A stretch of DNA of 64,000 nucleotides from Coniferiporia sulphurascens (taxonomy: Eukaryota; Basidiomycota; Agaricomycetes; Hymenochaetales; Hymenochaetaceae). Of this stretch, positions 33,662 to 45,659 are shown in pieces. The stretch lies in contig NBBA01000002.1 of the NCBI GenBank assembly GCA_002794785.1, positions 1,550,001-1,614,000 on the forward strand, read 5' to 3'. The notes under the pieces are model-generated. The model made no database searches. It had not been told where the DNA came from and saw only the letters and a list, made by a program, of their open reading frames with translations. The translations under genes and the position numbers were made by a program. Position 1 is the first letter of the stretch, and every line of letters begins with the position of its first letter.

Positions 33662-35716
33662 ATGTCGGACCCAGGTGACTACAGGAACACTCTCCATCAA
33701 ACAAACCGAACCAACCCCCCACCCGCCCCATTGGCCAATGCCAATCCAGACCGGGTTGCCAGGATGGCCGCAAACTGGGCCTCCACAGGTGCCGCCGCGG
33801 CTGCAAGATACGGAATGGCCGCCCCCACCACCCCCACACCCAACCCCCCCCAAGAACCGATGTCCTTCCCAGACATCCTGGCCCCCTCCCCAGCCATTGG
33901 TGACTCCCAAATGATCTCAGCCTACGACTTCACCGCCCAAGCGCACATGGAATCAAGGGCAGCGTCCCGAGCCGGCTCCCCAGCTGCCTCGGTAGGGTCG
34001 ATACACGGCTCCATTGAAACCGGTGAGACAGCCCCAGAAATGGCGGTTGACCCCCATACCCCCCCGCAACAGGTGGGAGGTGCAAGCCTCGGGCAGAAAT
34101 GCTCCTCTGCCGCCATGTTGCCTCTCACCCCGAGAGGACCCCCCGCTCAACAACATGAACAGCACACCGCAGGGTTCATGTACTCCCTCACCTGCACCCT
34201 GGACGACTTCGATCAGCAAACCAGGAACGCCACCACCGAGACGATCGATATCAAGGCTGTGCAGTTTGTGGGCGACCTCCTCTGGAACGTCCAACAGACA
34301 CTGGTCAACATAGAGCAAGACAGGACATACCCCCAGAACATCATCTACTGTAATGTGGTGATGGCCTACAACTTTGCGAGGGAGGGGGCAGTAATCACCC
34401 TCCCAGAACCCTTCACCCCAGCTCGCCCCCCCCAAAGGGCCCCGGCCACCACCAGGACCCCCGGCACCGCACCCATAACCCCAGAAATGAGGGCACTGAC
34501 TGAGGCAGTCAAGCGCCTGACTACTGACATAGCTTCTATCTCACGACAGATGTCTTCCATCAGCTCTAGGCCCGCCCAGCGACAACAGCAACAACAACAG
34601 CAACAACCGGCCCCCCAAGCTGCCGTCCAGGCCGCCCCCACCTCCTATGCCCAAGTGGCCATGGCAGCGGCCCCCCCGACAACCGCTAACCCATCCCCAG
34701 TGGCCCCGGCCACTGGGGTGGTCATCAACCCTGCACCAAAGAAGAAGAAGCACCAGCGGAGGGTGCCCCTGCCCCCCACAATGTACACCAAGGACCCAAC
34801 CTTGGTCTTAACCCCCACAGTCGGCATATGGGCCGAAAATCAGAAGTCAGCAATGGCACTGACTAAAATGTCCTGTGAGTTCTTCGCCTCCCTCCCAACT
34901 GCAGACCAAGTCCCGGTCTTGTCCTCTTCCTACAACGTAAAGGGGAACATTGTGACCACATTTTCGGCACGCCCATCCTCGGCAAACCCAACCACAGAAA
35001 CAATCATTGATCATCACTCTGTGGCCTATGCCTCCCACATGTGCACAGAGTGCATCATGATGGGAATTAACGTTCCAGCCGCTTTCTCCTTAACCCCCTC
35101 CAGAGTCCACCCCCGGTCCACACTACACATCTCCATGGTGCCCTGCAAGGACTTTTTGTTCGGCCAAAATGGACACACCATAAATGAGAAGGCCCTCATG
35201 GCTGAAATCCGGCACAACCCGGCACTCCGCAACCTCGACTTTGTAGTCACCCCACACTTTGCCACCACCGAAGATCACCTGCCGACACTCGACAGGTGCC
35301 TGGTGGTCTTCTCCTTTGTCGACCCTGATGGCTCCATCCGCAAACGCCTCCTCAAGAGGCCATGTGTCTGGATGTTCAGATCCGCCCTCCAGCTCTCGGT
35401 CCCACCAGTCCGCCCCACCCTCACCCAATGTGAGTGTTGCCAGGGCCTCGGCCACAGAACCAAGGGATGCCGAGCCCAACCCTGTTGCACAGACTGCGTG
35501 GGCACCCATCTCACCCACAATCACCGCAAATTGTGCGCCCACTGCGCAACTGACACAGTGCCCGAAGGTGACACATGTCCCCACCCCCGCCTATGCAACA
35601 ACTGCAAGGGCGACCACCCCGCCACCCTGCCGGCCTGCCCCAAGAAGAGGCGCTACCGCCAAATTGAAGAGGCCCTCGCTGCCGACCCCCTCGACGATCA
35701 GATGGAGGAAATATGA
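33662..35716 (+). CDS. ORF1, gag-like zinc-knuckle protein, intact (684 aa)
   Basis: The only complete ORF1 in the window. Layout: Asn/Pro/Ala-rich N-terminus (MSDPGDYRNTLHQ), SAYDFTAQ near residue 82, conserved helix-like block FMYSLTCTLDDFDQQTRNA near 172-240, proline hinge near 255, Gln tract near 307-316, basic KKKKHQRR near 360, globular block YTKDPTLVL to VWMFRSALQL about 372-575, and zinc knuckles about 588-665. The first knuckle reads CECCQGLGHRTKGC (Gln to Cys, Gly to Arg). Its role is presumably RNA binding and assembly of the retrotransposition particle. The stop overlaps the ORF2 start by ATGA at 35713-35716. Confidence 0.88.
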   Translation: MSDPGDYRNTLHQTNRTNPPPAPLANANPDRVARMAANWASTGAAAAARYGMAAPTTPTPNPPQEPMSFPDILAPSPAIGDSQMISAYDFTAQAHMESRAASRAGSPAASVGSIHGSIETGETAPEMAVDPHTPPQQVGGASLGQKCSSAAMLPLTPRGPPAQQHEQHTAGFMYSLTCTLDDFDQQTRNATTETIDIKAVQFVGDLLWNVQQTLVNIEQDRTYPQNIIYCNVVMAYNFAREGAVITLPEPFTPARPPQRAPATTRTPGTAPITPEMRALTEAVKRLTTDIASISRQMSSISSRPAQRQQQQQQQQPAPQAAVQAAPTSYAQVAMAAAPPTTANPSPVAPATGVVINPAPKKKKHQRRVPLPPTMYTKDPTLVLTPTVGIWAENQKSAMALTKMSCEFFASLPTADQVPVLSSSYNVKGNIVTTFSARPSSANPTTETIIDHHSVAYASHMCTECIMMGINVPAAFSLTPSRVHPRSTLHISMVPCKDFLFGQNGHTINEKALMAEIRHNPALRNLDFVVTPHFATTEDHLPTLDRCLVVFSFVDPDGSIRKRLLKRPCVWMFRSALQLSVPPVRPTLTQCECCQGLGHRTKGCRAQPCCTDCVGTHLTHNHRKLCAHCATDTVPEGDTCPHPRLCNNCKGDHPATLPACPKKRRYRQIEEALAADPLDDQMEEI
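34583..34608 (+). repeat. CAA/CAG microsatellite (polyglutamine) in ORF1
   Basis: Codes for about nine glutamines. Length varies between copies (also near 310-340, 6710-6735, 8455-8485, 46580-46610 and 63775-63800), as expected of replication slippage. Absent from family B. Confidence 0.8.
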
Positions 35717-38700
35717 TAGAGATGCTCTCTATCTTGCAGTGGAACGCTGCCCACTCACTAGTGGCAATACATTCCCTCATCCCTGTCCTTACAACTGACC
35801 CATCCCCCCCGCACCTAATTCTTATACAGGAACCACCATGGTACCAAATAGGACTGCAACCCTCACTCAATGACCCCACCAGCACCCCGGTATTTAATGT
35901 CCCAACCATCCCAGGCTACATACCTGTCCTACCGCCAGAGATCCGCCCTCGAGTAGTAATGTATGTAGCCCGGGCCCTTCCAGCTACCTCATGGTTGATC
36001 CTCGGTGCCGCCTCACATGGCACTGATGTACTGATGGTGGAGGTCCGATCCCAACTCACCCTCCAGGTGTGCAACTACTATGGCATGCACCCCCCGGACT
36101 GCGAGCATGCCTCCCCTCAGTACCCAGGTGAGTCCTTCTTGTTTTCACTCCCCTCAGTGCTAGCCACCACTCTACTCGTGGCAGGCGACTTCAACCGTTG
36201 CCACCACATGTGGTCCGAACTTGCAGCCACATGGCAAGATGACTTGGGGGTGCAACCCCTCGACGACTTTTTCCGTGGGCATGGCCTAGAGCCTGCCCAC
36301 ATCCCTGACTCTGACTCGAGGCCCAACAGCAATCATCGCCAGTGCCCCATTGACATGATCTGGGCCCCACCCGTGGTCAATCCCGACTCTATTATAGATT
36401 CGGCTACCTCTGACCACACCCCACTGTCCGGCCACACCATCCTGCGCTGGTCCCTGCCGTCTCGGCCCCCACTGCCTGTCCTAAAGACACACTGGCTATT
36501 ACCAGCCGACAAGGAGGAATGGACCGACATCACCTTCCCCCTCCTCAAAGAAGCCTTCTGACTCTCAGGGCTTGACACCCACGCCTTGAACATCAAAGCG
36601 AAGGTGGTTATTGACTCAATGGTCGCTGCACTCCAGCCATTCACCCGCCTCTCAAAACTGTCAAAAACGGAAGTCCCATGGTGGTCACCCCACTGCAAGA
36701 CCCTTCTATCTGCAATCACGATGGCCACCACCCCCCTTCAGCGCTCATCAGCCCGACGTGCCTTCAAAAGGGGCATTAGGACGGCCAAACGGCAGTTCTA
36801 CGCTGACCAGGCAGCAGAGGCAGACGCCTCCAACATCTGGAACTGGGCCAAACGAGGCCTAGGCAACCAACCCACCCCCATCCCCTCACTTAAACGACAG
36901 GACAGATCCTTCACCCAGACAGACACAGAGAAAGGTGAGCTATTTCAAGAAACCTTCTTTATGCCCCCCCCACCCCAGGCAGCAACCGACATCCTGCTAC
37001 CCCCAACCCAACCAGCTGCCCCGCCCATACTCCTATCGGAGCTTACAGGGGCACTGGCCGATACATCCAACTTGTTGGCTCCGGGCCTCTCGGGAATAGG
37101 TTACCACCCCCTGAAATGGGTGGTGGATGCCTACCCCAATGAGATACTCACACTTTTCAATGACTGTCTGCGCTTGGGCCATCACCCAGAGTGCTGGCGG
37201 GCAGCAAAAGTTGTGATGCTCAGGAAACCGAACAAGAAGGACCTGTTTTCACCACGTTCATACCGGCCCATCACCCTTGAGGAGACCCTAGGGAAACTCC
37301 TGGAAAAAATTATCACTAACTGGCTCCAGTTTCTTGCTAACACGAGGGACTGGCTGCCACCTAACCAGTACAGGGGGTGCCAAGGCCATTCGGTCTACGA
37401 CACCACCCAACACCTCTTACAGATTGCGGAGCATGCCCACTCAGAGGGCCTTGTCTGTTCAGTCCTAGTGGTTGACATTCAGGGCTTCTTCGACTCGGTA
37501 CACCCCCACCTCCTCCACCAACAATTGTTGGATCTCGGTTGCGCCCCAGATATGGCCAACTGGTGCTTATCCTTCATGATGGATCAGCGGGTCACTGTCT
37601 CCTTCGATGGCACCACCCTCCCCACTGCCCCTAAACCCGACTTCGGCACCCCACAGGGATCGCTCGTCTCCCCCATCTTATCAACGATCTTTGCGGGGGT
37701 GGTCCTCTGGCGCTTTCACCAAGCCGGCACCACTGCCCTGGCATACATTGATGACCATTTACTTATTTGTGTAGGTCCATCTGTGGCATCCAACTGCCAT
37801 GCGCTAGCCCGCGCATACCAACAACTCGACACCCTCTTTGGCACCATAGGTCTCAACATCGAAGCCGCCAAGACGGAATGCCTCCACTTCCACCCCCCCC
37901 AGCGACGAACTGGCTATGAAGGCTGGGACACGGCCAAGGTTCAGGTCGACCCCAACACCCTGATTCGCCCCTCAATCCCCCTCCGGTGGTTGGGGATTTG
38001 GTGGGACCCAGGCCTCTCCTTCAAACCCCATGTCGAGCACATGCGCTCCAAGGGACTCTCCACCCTTGCCGCTCTCCGCATATTGGGCAACACACAATGT
38101 GGTATTTCGGCCCTCCTCCTCCACCGCCTGTACACCTCTTGCGTCCACTCCATGCTTGCATGGGGGGCACCAGTATGGTACCACAGCCGCCACCAAAAAA
38201 CCTTGGTAAACCGCCTACAGGCTGTGCAGAACACGGTGTGCAGATGGATTTTAGGTGTCTTTAAAGGCGCCTCTCCTTATTCCACTAATTTTCTTTGTTC
38301 CATCCCCCCTCTTTCTTTCTACTTTGAATATATAAAGATGACCCATTCCCTATGCCTATGGCGAACCCCCCACTCTATTGGCCAAAAACTTTTTAAAAAC
38401 TTAGCTAATAGACCTTTTTCCCTTTCTTTGCAGGTCCGAGCCCCATGGGTTCAACAGGTCCCAGCATACACGCATCCCCCATGGACGGATCCTCTGGCCT
38501 TCACAAAGGGCCACATTCGCTTCACCACCCCCATCACCCCAGTTAGTGCCGACACCCGGAAGTCCTTCGTGGCTGCCACATGCCAACTAGGTCTCACCCC
38601 ACATGTACAGGTCTTCACCGATGGCTCCCGCATTGACAATAAGTCGGGCTCTGCCATCTGTGCCATGCTTGGACACACCCGACTCCGGTCTCGATGACTG

Positions 38701-39702
38701 GAGTCCCCCATCTGCGCCACAGCCATGGACGCCGAGGAATTTTCCCTCGCCACGGCCCCAGGCTGGGTGGCACACTGCCTCCCAGCACAACTGCGTGTTG
38801 CATCGGATATCTTCTTTCTGTCCAATTCGCTGACCGCTCTCCACCTTTTCCGCACCTGGACCGCCGCCCACCTCCTACACATTTGGAAAGCGGGTGTGGA
38901 GACTCTGCTAGACTCGTACCCCCAACTCACCGTCCATTTCATATGGTGCCCTGGACACTCGGACATCCCCGGAAATGAATGGGCTGACATGGAAGCTAAG
39001 CTGGTGACTGAGCTCCCTCCATCCGATCTTAAACCTTCCATGTCCGCACTAAAAGAAGCCGCCATCCACACTCTCATGGAACAATGGACGCTCTCATTAG
39101 CCCGCCCACTAGCCTTGACCGCTGATAAATACTTGGCAGTCCACGGCCTACCCTCACGCTGACCCCGAAAGCTCCTCATGTATTTGGTTGACCACCCACG
39201 CCACGAGCTATCCGCAGTCATGCAGGTCCTCTGCCACACCGGTCCCTACGGGGGTTACTGGCTGAGCTTCGACTCAGCCTACTGCCGCAGACATGGCCTG
39301 ATCTCACATTGTAGATGGCACAACCACCCCCCCTGGCCCGCGCAGTTGACTGCCCACATTCTCAGCGGCTGTAGTACCTTCCACTCGTGGATACGGCGCA
39401 TGTGGCCACCTCGGGACCCTCTCCCAGTCCACCACTCAGAATGGGCTGACAAAAACTGCCTCCTGGTTTTGCGCTGCTGGCTAAAGCTGATGGGGCACCT
39501 TAACCACCTTTCCAACCATGCTGTGGGCGCCATCTGGCTAGCTTTTGCTGCAATGGACCTTGACGGCCACCCTACTGATGAGGATATGGACTTGGACCTC
39601 CTAAGGGAATACATGTGCCATATGCTTGGACCCCAAACACGGGACTCAGACCCAGCCCTTTTGGAGCTATCAGGTATGCTCCCCCCTTTTCCATCTGATT
39701 AA
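35713..39702 (+). pseudogene. ORF2 (endonuclease-RT-RNase H), family A, nearly intact
   Basis: One frame of 1,330 codons with TGA only at 36559, 38695 and 39160, all CGA in sister copies. Endonuclease: WNAAHS, IQEPPW, GDFNRCHHMW; the SDH motif reads SGH. RT: open 36586-38697, with VDIQGFFDS, GTPQGSLVSPIL (Pro to Leu in motif B) and catalytic YIDD kept. RNase H: FTDGSRIDN, DAEEFSL, FLSNSLTAL and GHSDIPGNEWADMEAK. The finger (RWHNHPPWPAQLTAHILSGC, near 39317-39375) and the final PPFPSD are present. It is recent but defective. Confidence 0.88.
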
Positions 39703-40022
39703 CACCTGCCTTTCGAATTCCCCATGATACATCTTGGCCAGTGCTCTCACCCTCCCTTTTCACTTCTAAGCTTCTTACCTTAACCTGCCCTCACCCACAT
39801 GGTTTGTTCATAGTGATATGTATCCCTCCCTCTCAAGTTGTTTCTTACTAAATAGGGGCTCTTCACACTTCAGCACCCTTCAGGGAGCAGAGCCCCTGCC
39901 CAGTTTTGTGTGATGCGCAATGATGGGCACCTCTGTTGTTATGTAGTTAGGGCCCCCCCTTCGGGGGGGCAGCTTGTAGTTATGTAATACTGCAGGAATA
40001 ATTAAAAAAAAAAAAAAAAAAA

Positions 40023-40159
40023 GAGTCATTCCATGGCTCCATTGAAACAGGTGAGATGGCCCCAGAAATGGTGGTTGATCCCCATACCCCCCTGCAACAG
40101 GTGGGAGGTGCAAGCCTCGGGCGAAAACACTCCTCTGCCGCCATGTCGCCTCTCACACC
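40023..40159 (+). mobile_element. LINE family A ORF1 fragment (137 bp)
   Basis: Plus-strand piece of ORF1 (SIETGEMAPEMVVDPHTPL to AAMSPLT). It is sandwiched between the tail of the preceding A element and the T-run of the next minus A element. Neither its upstream nor downstream continuation is visible nearby. Confidence 0.75.
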
Positions 40160-43100
40160 TTTTTATTATTATTATTATTATTATTCCTGCAGTATTACAT
40201 AATTACAAGCTGCCCCCCCCCAAAGGGGGGGGCCCTAACTACATAACAACGGAGGTGCCCGTCATTGCGCATCACACAAAACTGGGCAGGGGCTCTGCTC
40301 CCTGAAGGGTGCCGAAGTGTGGAGAGCCCCTATTGAGTGAGAGAAGACAACATGAGGGAGGGATACATATCACTATGAACAAACCATGTGGCTGAGGGCA
40401 GGTTAAAGTAAGAAGCTTAGAAGTGAGAAGGGGTGGTGAGAGTGCCAGCTGGGACGTGTCATGTGGGAATCCGAAAGGCAGGCATTTTACTCGAGTGGGA
40501 ATGGGGGGAGCATACCTGATAGCTCCAAAAGGGCTGGGTCCGAGTCCTGGGTTCAAGGTCCAAGCATATGACACATGTAATCCCGTAGGAGGTCCAGGTC
40601 CATATCCTCGTCGGTTGGGTGTCTGTCTAGGTCCATCGCGGTGAAAGACAGCTGAATGGCGCCCGTGGCGTGGTCAGAAAGGCGGTTTAGGTGCCCCGTC
40701 AGCTTTAGCCAATGGCGCAGAACCAGGAGGCGGTTTTTGTCAGCCCATTCTGAGTGGTGGACTGGGAGAGGGTCCCAAGGTGGCCATACACGTTGTATCC
40801 AAGGTTGGAAGGTGCTACAGCCGCCTAAGATGTGGGCAGTCGACTGCGCAGGCCATGGGGGGTGGTTGTGCCATCTGCAATGCGAGATCAAGCCATGTCG
40901 ACGCTGGTAGGCTGAGTCAAAGCTCAGCCAGTAGCCCCCGTAGGGACCGGCTCGACAGAGGACTTGGGCGACTGCCGATAGCTCACTTCGTGGGTGGTCG
41001 ACCGAGTGCATGAGCAGCTTCCTGGGTCGGTGAGAAGAGAGGCCGTGTACCGCCAGGTATTTGTTGGCGGTTGAGGCTAGGGGGTGGGCTAGTGAGAAAG
41101 TCCACCTGTCCATGAGAGTGCGGACAGCGGCTTCCTTTAGTGCAGAGGTAGACGGTTTAAGGTCAGATGGTGGGAGCTCCGTTGTGAGTTTCGCTTCCGC
41201 ATCGGCCCATTCATTGCCGGGGATGTCCGAGTGACCGGGGCACCATACAAAGTGAATGGCGAGCTGGGGGTACAAGTCCAGCAGAGTTTCCACACCCGCT
41301 TTCCAAATGTGGAGGAGGTGGGCGCCAGGGGCGGCAGCCCACGTTCGGAAGAGGTGGAGTGCAGTCAGCGAATCAGACAGAAAGAAAATGTCTGATGCGA
41401 CACACAGTTGAGCTGGGAGGTGGCACGCCACCCAGCCGGGGGCCGTGGCAAGGGAGAATTCCTCGGCATCCATGGCTGTGGCACAGGTAGGGGACTCTAG
41501 TTGGCGAGACCGGAGGTGGGTGTTGCCGAGCATAGTGCAGATGGCCGAGCCCGACTTATTGTCAATGCGGGAGCCATCCGTGAATACCTGGATGTGGGGG
41601 GTGGACCCCAGTTGACACGCTGCCGTTACGAAAGACTTTCGCATGTCGGCGCTGACTGGGGTGGAGGGGGTAGAGAATCGAACCCTGCCCTGAGTAAAGG
41701 CCAGAGGATCCGTCCATGGGGGATGCGTGTATGCAGGGACTTGTTGAACCCATGGGGCTCAGACCTGCAGAGAAAGGGAGAAAGGTCTGTTAGCTACGTT
41801 TTTAAATAATTTCCGGCCAATAGAGTGAGGGGTGCGCCAGAGGTGTAGGGAATGGGTAGTCTTTATATATTCAAAATAGAAAAAGAGAGGGGGAACTGAG
41901 CAAAGAAAATTTGTGGAATGAGGGGAGGCACCTTTAAAGACACCCAAGATCCACCGGCAGGCCGTATTTTGTACAGACTGTAGGCAGTTTACCAAGGTTT
42001 TTTGGCGGCGGCTGTGATACCACACTGGTGCTCCCCATGAAAGGACAGAGTGGACACAGGAGGTATAAAGGCGGTGGAGGAGGAGGGCCGAGATTCCATG
42101 TTGGGTGTTTCCCAGAATGCGGAGGGCGGTGAGTGTGGACAGCCCCTTGGATCGCATATGTTCCACATGGGGTTTGAAGGAGAGGCCCGGGTCCCACCAT
42201 ATCCCCAGCCACCGAAGTGGGATTGAGGGGCAGATCAGGGTGTTGGGGTCAACCTGTACCCTGGCCATGTCCCAGCCGTCATAGCTGGTGCATCGCCGAG
42301 GAGGGTGAAAGTGGAGGCATTCCATCTTGGTGGCTTCGATATTGAGACCGATGGTGCCGAAGAGGGTGTCGAGTTGTTGGTAGGCACGGGCTAAGGCGCA
42401 GCAGTTGGCTGCCACTGAGGGACCTATGCAAATGAGTAAGTGGTCGTCAACATATGCCAGAGTGGTGGTGCCGGCTTGGTGAAAGCGCTGGAGGACCACC
42501 CCTGCGAATATAGTTGACAGGATGGGGGAGACTGGCGATCCCTGTGGGGTGCCGAAGTCAGGTTTGGGGGCGGTGGGGAGGGTGGTGCCATCGAAGGTGA
42601 TGGCTACCTGCCTATCCGTCATGAAGGACAGACACCAGTTGGCCATGTCTGGCAGGCAACTGAGGTCCAACAATTGTCGGTGGAGGAGCTGGGGATGTAC
42701 CGAGTCAAAGAAGCCCTGGATGTCGACCGCAAGGACCGAACAAACACGGCCTTCTGAGTGGGCACGTTGTGCAATCTGTAATAGGTGTTGGGTGGTGTCA
42801 TAGACCGAGTGTCCCTGACGCCCCCCATACTGGTTAGGTGGCAACCAATCCCTCGTGTTCGCAAGGTATTGGAGCCAGTTAGCGATTATATTTTCAAGGA
42901 GTTTCCCTAAGGTCTCCTTGAGGGTGATGGGCCGGTATGATCATGGCGAGAAGGGGTCCTTCTTGTTTGGCTTCCTGAGCATTACTACTTTTGCCGCTCA
43001 CCAGCACTCAGGGTGATGCCCTGCATGCAGACAATCGTTGAAAAGGGTAAGTATCTCATTGGGGTAGGCGTCCACCACCCATTTCAGGGGGCGATAACCT

Positions 43101-43329
43101 ATTCCCAAGAGGCCTGGGGCTGACAAGTTGGATGTGTCTGACAGTGCCCCCGTAAGCTCCGCGAGGAGTATGGGTGGGGCAGCTGGTTGAGGTGGTGGCA
43201 GCGGAGTGTTGGCTGCTGCCTGGGTGGGGGGGGGCATGAAGAAAGTTTCACGGAAAAGCTCACCTTTCTCGTCATCCGTTTGTGTGAAGGTGCCGTCTTG
43301 CCGTTTCAGCGAGGGGATGGGGGTGGGTT
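40160..43329 (-). mobile_element. LINE family A, 5'-truncated minus copy (RT to tail)
   Basis: 3.2 kb minus A copy with an (AAT)n/T-rich end at 40160-40185 and 5' truncation at 43329 just before the RT domain. The right flank is the unassigned block 43330-44009; no duplication of the left flank is found there. Confidence 0.87.
40487..43329 (-). pseudogene. ORF2 RT-RNase H-C-terminus, family A
   Basis: A single frame with TGA at 43000, 41761 and 40555 (5' base of each on the minus strand near these positions), otherwise open. RT has VDIQGFFDS, GTPQGSPVSPIL and intact YVDD (near 42450). RNase H has FTDGSRIDN, DAEEFSL, FLSDSLTAL and GHSDIPGNEWAD. The finger RWHNHPPWPAQSTAHILGGC is present. Ends at TAA, 40489-40487. 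Apart from 5' truncation and three stops it is well preserved. Confidence 0.85.
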
Positions 43330-44009
43330 CATAACACATGGTGTCGTGGTAAGAACCAGCCGACGCGAAAGCGACAGGCCACCATGGGCCTTTTGGGGGG
43401 GTGTGGCTGGCCCTAGCCCTTTTGAGGGTAGGTGTTGGTGCCCCCCGAGAGGTGGTTAGTCAAGCGGACTCCCTGGCAGCCTTGGAAGAGATAGGCTGGG
43501 GTCCAAGCCTCTGGCAACACGTCAACTCCAGTATGCTGCGGATCCAGAAGCGGGCCTTGTGCCTGAGTATTCCCCTTCGGGGCTCTGAAGCATGTGCCAG
43601 GGAACAGGAAACTCCGGGGGGGCCTAGGAAACCCCTCCATTATGGAGCGAGCTGTAGCGGTGGGGGGTAGTTCCCTCCACTGGCTCCAGAGCACTAAATC
43701 TGGTGTGGGTGCACGTAGGAGTAAGTCCTATTGCATGCTTAAGTTGATTCCCAGAAACGAGCAGCACTCTACAATGGAAAGCGGGGTAAGGGGGGGAATG
43801 TGTAGGGTAGGGGGGGCACCCAATGGGTGGGGTAGTGCCTACAGCGCCACGACCCTCACTCGGAATGTCTCCCTGGTGCGGCACGCCCTTCCCAATCCAG
43901 TGCATCATAGAGGACAGCGTGTCGGGTGTAAGTCCCACCGGTCAGGCTTCTATGTCATGAGGAAGGTGCACACATAGTGGGGCCCCGCAAGGGCGCTCTT
44001 TAATTCTGG
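43330..44009. other. Unassigned 680 bp block, possibly structured RNA
   Basis: No similarity to families A-C and no convincing coding frame (the longest is 127 codons, low-complexity in look). It carries several tetraloop-type hairpins: CGC-GAAA-GCG near 43366, CCCC-TTCG-GGG near 43571, and CTATGT pairing with ACATAG near 43949-43977. It lies between a minus A copy truncated at 43329 and a plus B copy truncated at 44010. Candidates are the 5' part of a chimeric retrotransposed RNA, another mobile element, or a remnant of host DNA. Confidence 0.5.
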
Positions 44010-45601
44010 CCCCACCCACCATCATTTTGATTCAGGAACCACCCTGGTATCAAATTGGCCTCCAGCCCTCACTCACCGAACCAACCGGCATTCCGGTACT
44101 CAACGTCCCATCCCTCCCAGGATACACAGCTGTGCTTCCCCCAGCCACCCAGCCCAGGGTAGTCACGTATGTATCCCGAACCATCCCACCAACCGCTTGG
44201 TCAGTCATAGGTGCCGCATCCTCCAGCACCGATGTCCTCACTATCGAAATCCATTCACTCCAGACGATCTGCTTATGCAACTACTATGGCATGCATGCAC
44301 CAGACCATACCACCGCCACCCCCCTCTACCCTGGTGAGTCTTTCCTCTTCACAATCCCACCAGCCTTAGCCTCCACTCTTCTTGTGGTGGGCGACTTTAA
44401 CCATCGCCACCACTCATGGTCCGAACTCCTCGCCTCACGGCAGGAGGACTTGAGAGCGCAACCTCTCAATGACTTCTTCCAGGAGCATGGCCTCATGCCA
44501 GCTCACCTACCGGACTCTGACTCTTGGCCTGCCAACAACTGTCAGCGGTGCCCAATTGACATGATCTGGTCCCCCCCCACTATAAACCCAGATTCAATCC
44601 TTGACTTGGGCACTTCAACCACCTCTGCCCTGTCTGACCACACAATCCTGTGCTGGTCACTGCCATCCCAGCCCCCCCCTCCCACTGTCAAAACCCGCCA
44701 GCTAACACTGGCTGACAAGGAAGAATGGACTGACATCGCCTTCCCACTACTCAAAGTTGCCTTCCTCCAACCAGTGGACAACACCCTCACCCTCGACATG
44801 AAAGCACAGGCAGTCGTCAACTCAATGACCGCCGCCCTCGCACCCTTCACCAGAATCAGCAAGCTGTCCAAAACCGAGGTCCCCTGGTGGACCCCGACTT
44901 GTGAATCACTCCTCCAGGCGATCTCAGTGGCCACCACCCCCCTTCAGTGGTCAGCAGCCCGCCGCACATTTAAGCGGGGTGTCTGGGCAGCAAAGCGACA
45001 CTTCTACACCGAGCAAGCAGACCAAGCAGACACCTCCAACATTTGGAGCTGGGCCAAACAAGGCCTCGGCAACCGCCCCACGCCAATCCCGTCACTCAAA
45101 AAGCATGATGGCTCCTTCACCCAATTGGATGACGAGAAAGGTGAGCTTTTCCGCATGACTTTCTTCACAACCCCGCCACCACAACAAGCGGCTGACATGC
45201 CGCTGCCCCCTCCCCAACCAGCTGCCCCCCCCATCCTCCTGAGGGAGCTCACAGGGGCACTATCCGACACCTCCAACTTGTCGGCTCTGGGCCTCTCGGG
45301 GATCGGATACCGCCCACTCAAATGGGTAGTAGATGCTTTCCCCAAGGAGATCCTTACCCTCTTCAACGACTGCCTGCGCATGGGGCACCACCCTAAGTGC
45401 TGGTGGGTGGCAAAAGTGGTAATGCTCCAGAAGCCAAACAAGAAGGACCCTTTCTCGCTGTGCTCATATCGGCCCATAACCCTAGAGGAGACCATAGGGA
45501 AACTCCTCGAAAAGATTATAGCTAACCGGCTCCAGTTCCTCACTAACATGAGAGACTGGCTGCCACCCAACCAATATGGGGGGCGTCAAGGACATTCTGT
45601 C
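44010..45601 (+). pseudogene. ORF2 endonuclease-RT N-terminal part, family B
   Basis: Open throughout (528 codons from the first ATG at 44027). Endonuclease motifs IQEPPW, VVGDFNHRHHSW and LSDHTILCWS are intact apart from the missing N-terminus. RT begins with RPLKWVVDAFP and YRPITLEETIGKLLEK and breaks off at GGRQGHSV, before catalytic motif A. The downstream RT core was lost with the A insertion. Confidence 0.82.
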
Positions 45602-45659
45602 CATCCTTCTTGACCAGTAACCACCACCATTGACTAGTGCGGGCAGCTAAAACTCCCCC

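Larger units (their letters stand above)
33604..40022 (+). mobile_element. LINE family A, full-length, best preserved copy
   Basis: Uninterrupted 6.4 kb element with the conserved 5' leader, intact ORF1, single-frame ORF2 with three TGA stops, hairpin 3' UTR (near 39950-39972) and a pure A tail. No target-site duplication: the left flank is the unassigned block, the right flank an A ORF1 fragment. The best reference for the family within this window. Confidence 0.92.

Noticed and set aside
43594..43977. 127-codon frame in the unassigned block
   Set aside because: No recognisable motif and the opposite strand is similarly open; not enough to call a gene.
43330..44009. Group I or II intron identity
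   Set aside because: Tetraloop stems are suggestive, but I cannot place a catalytic core (no domain V or P7-like pairing), so it stays unassigned.
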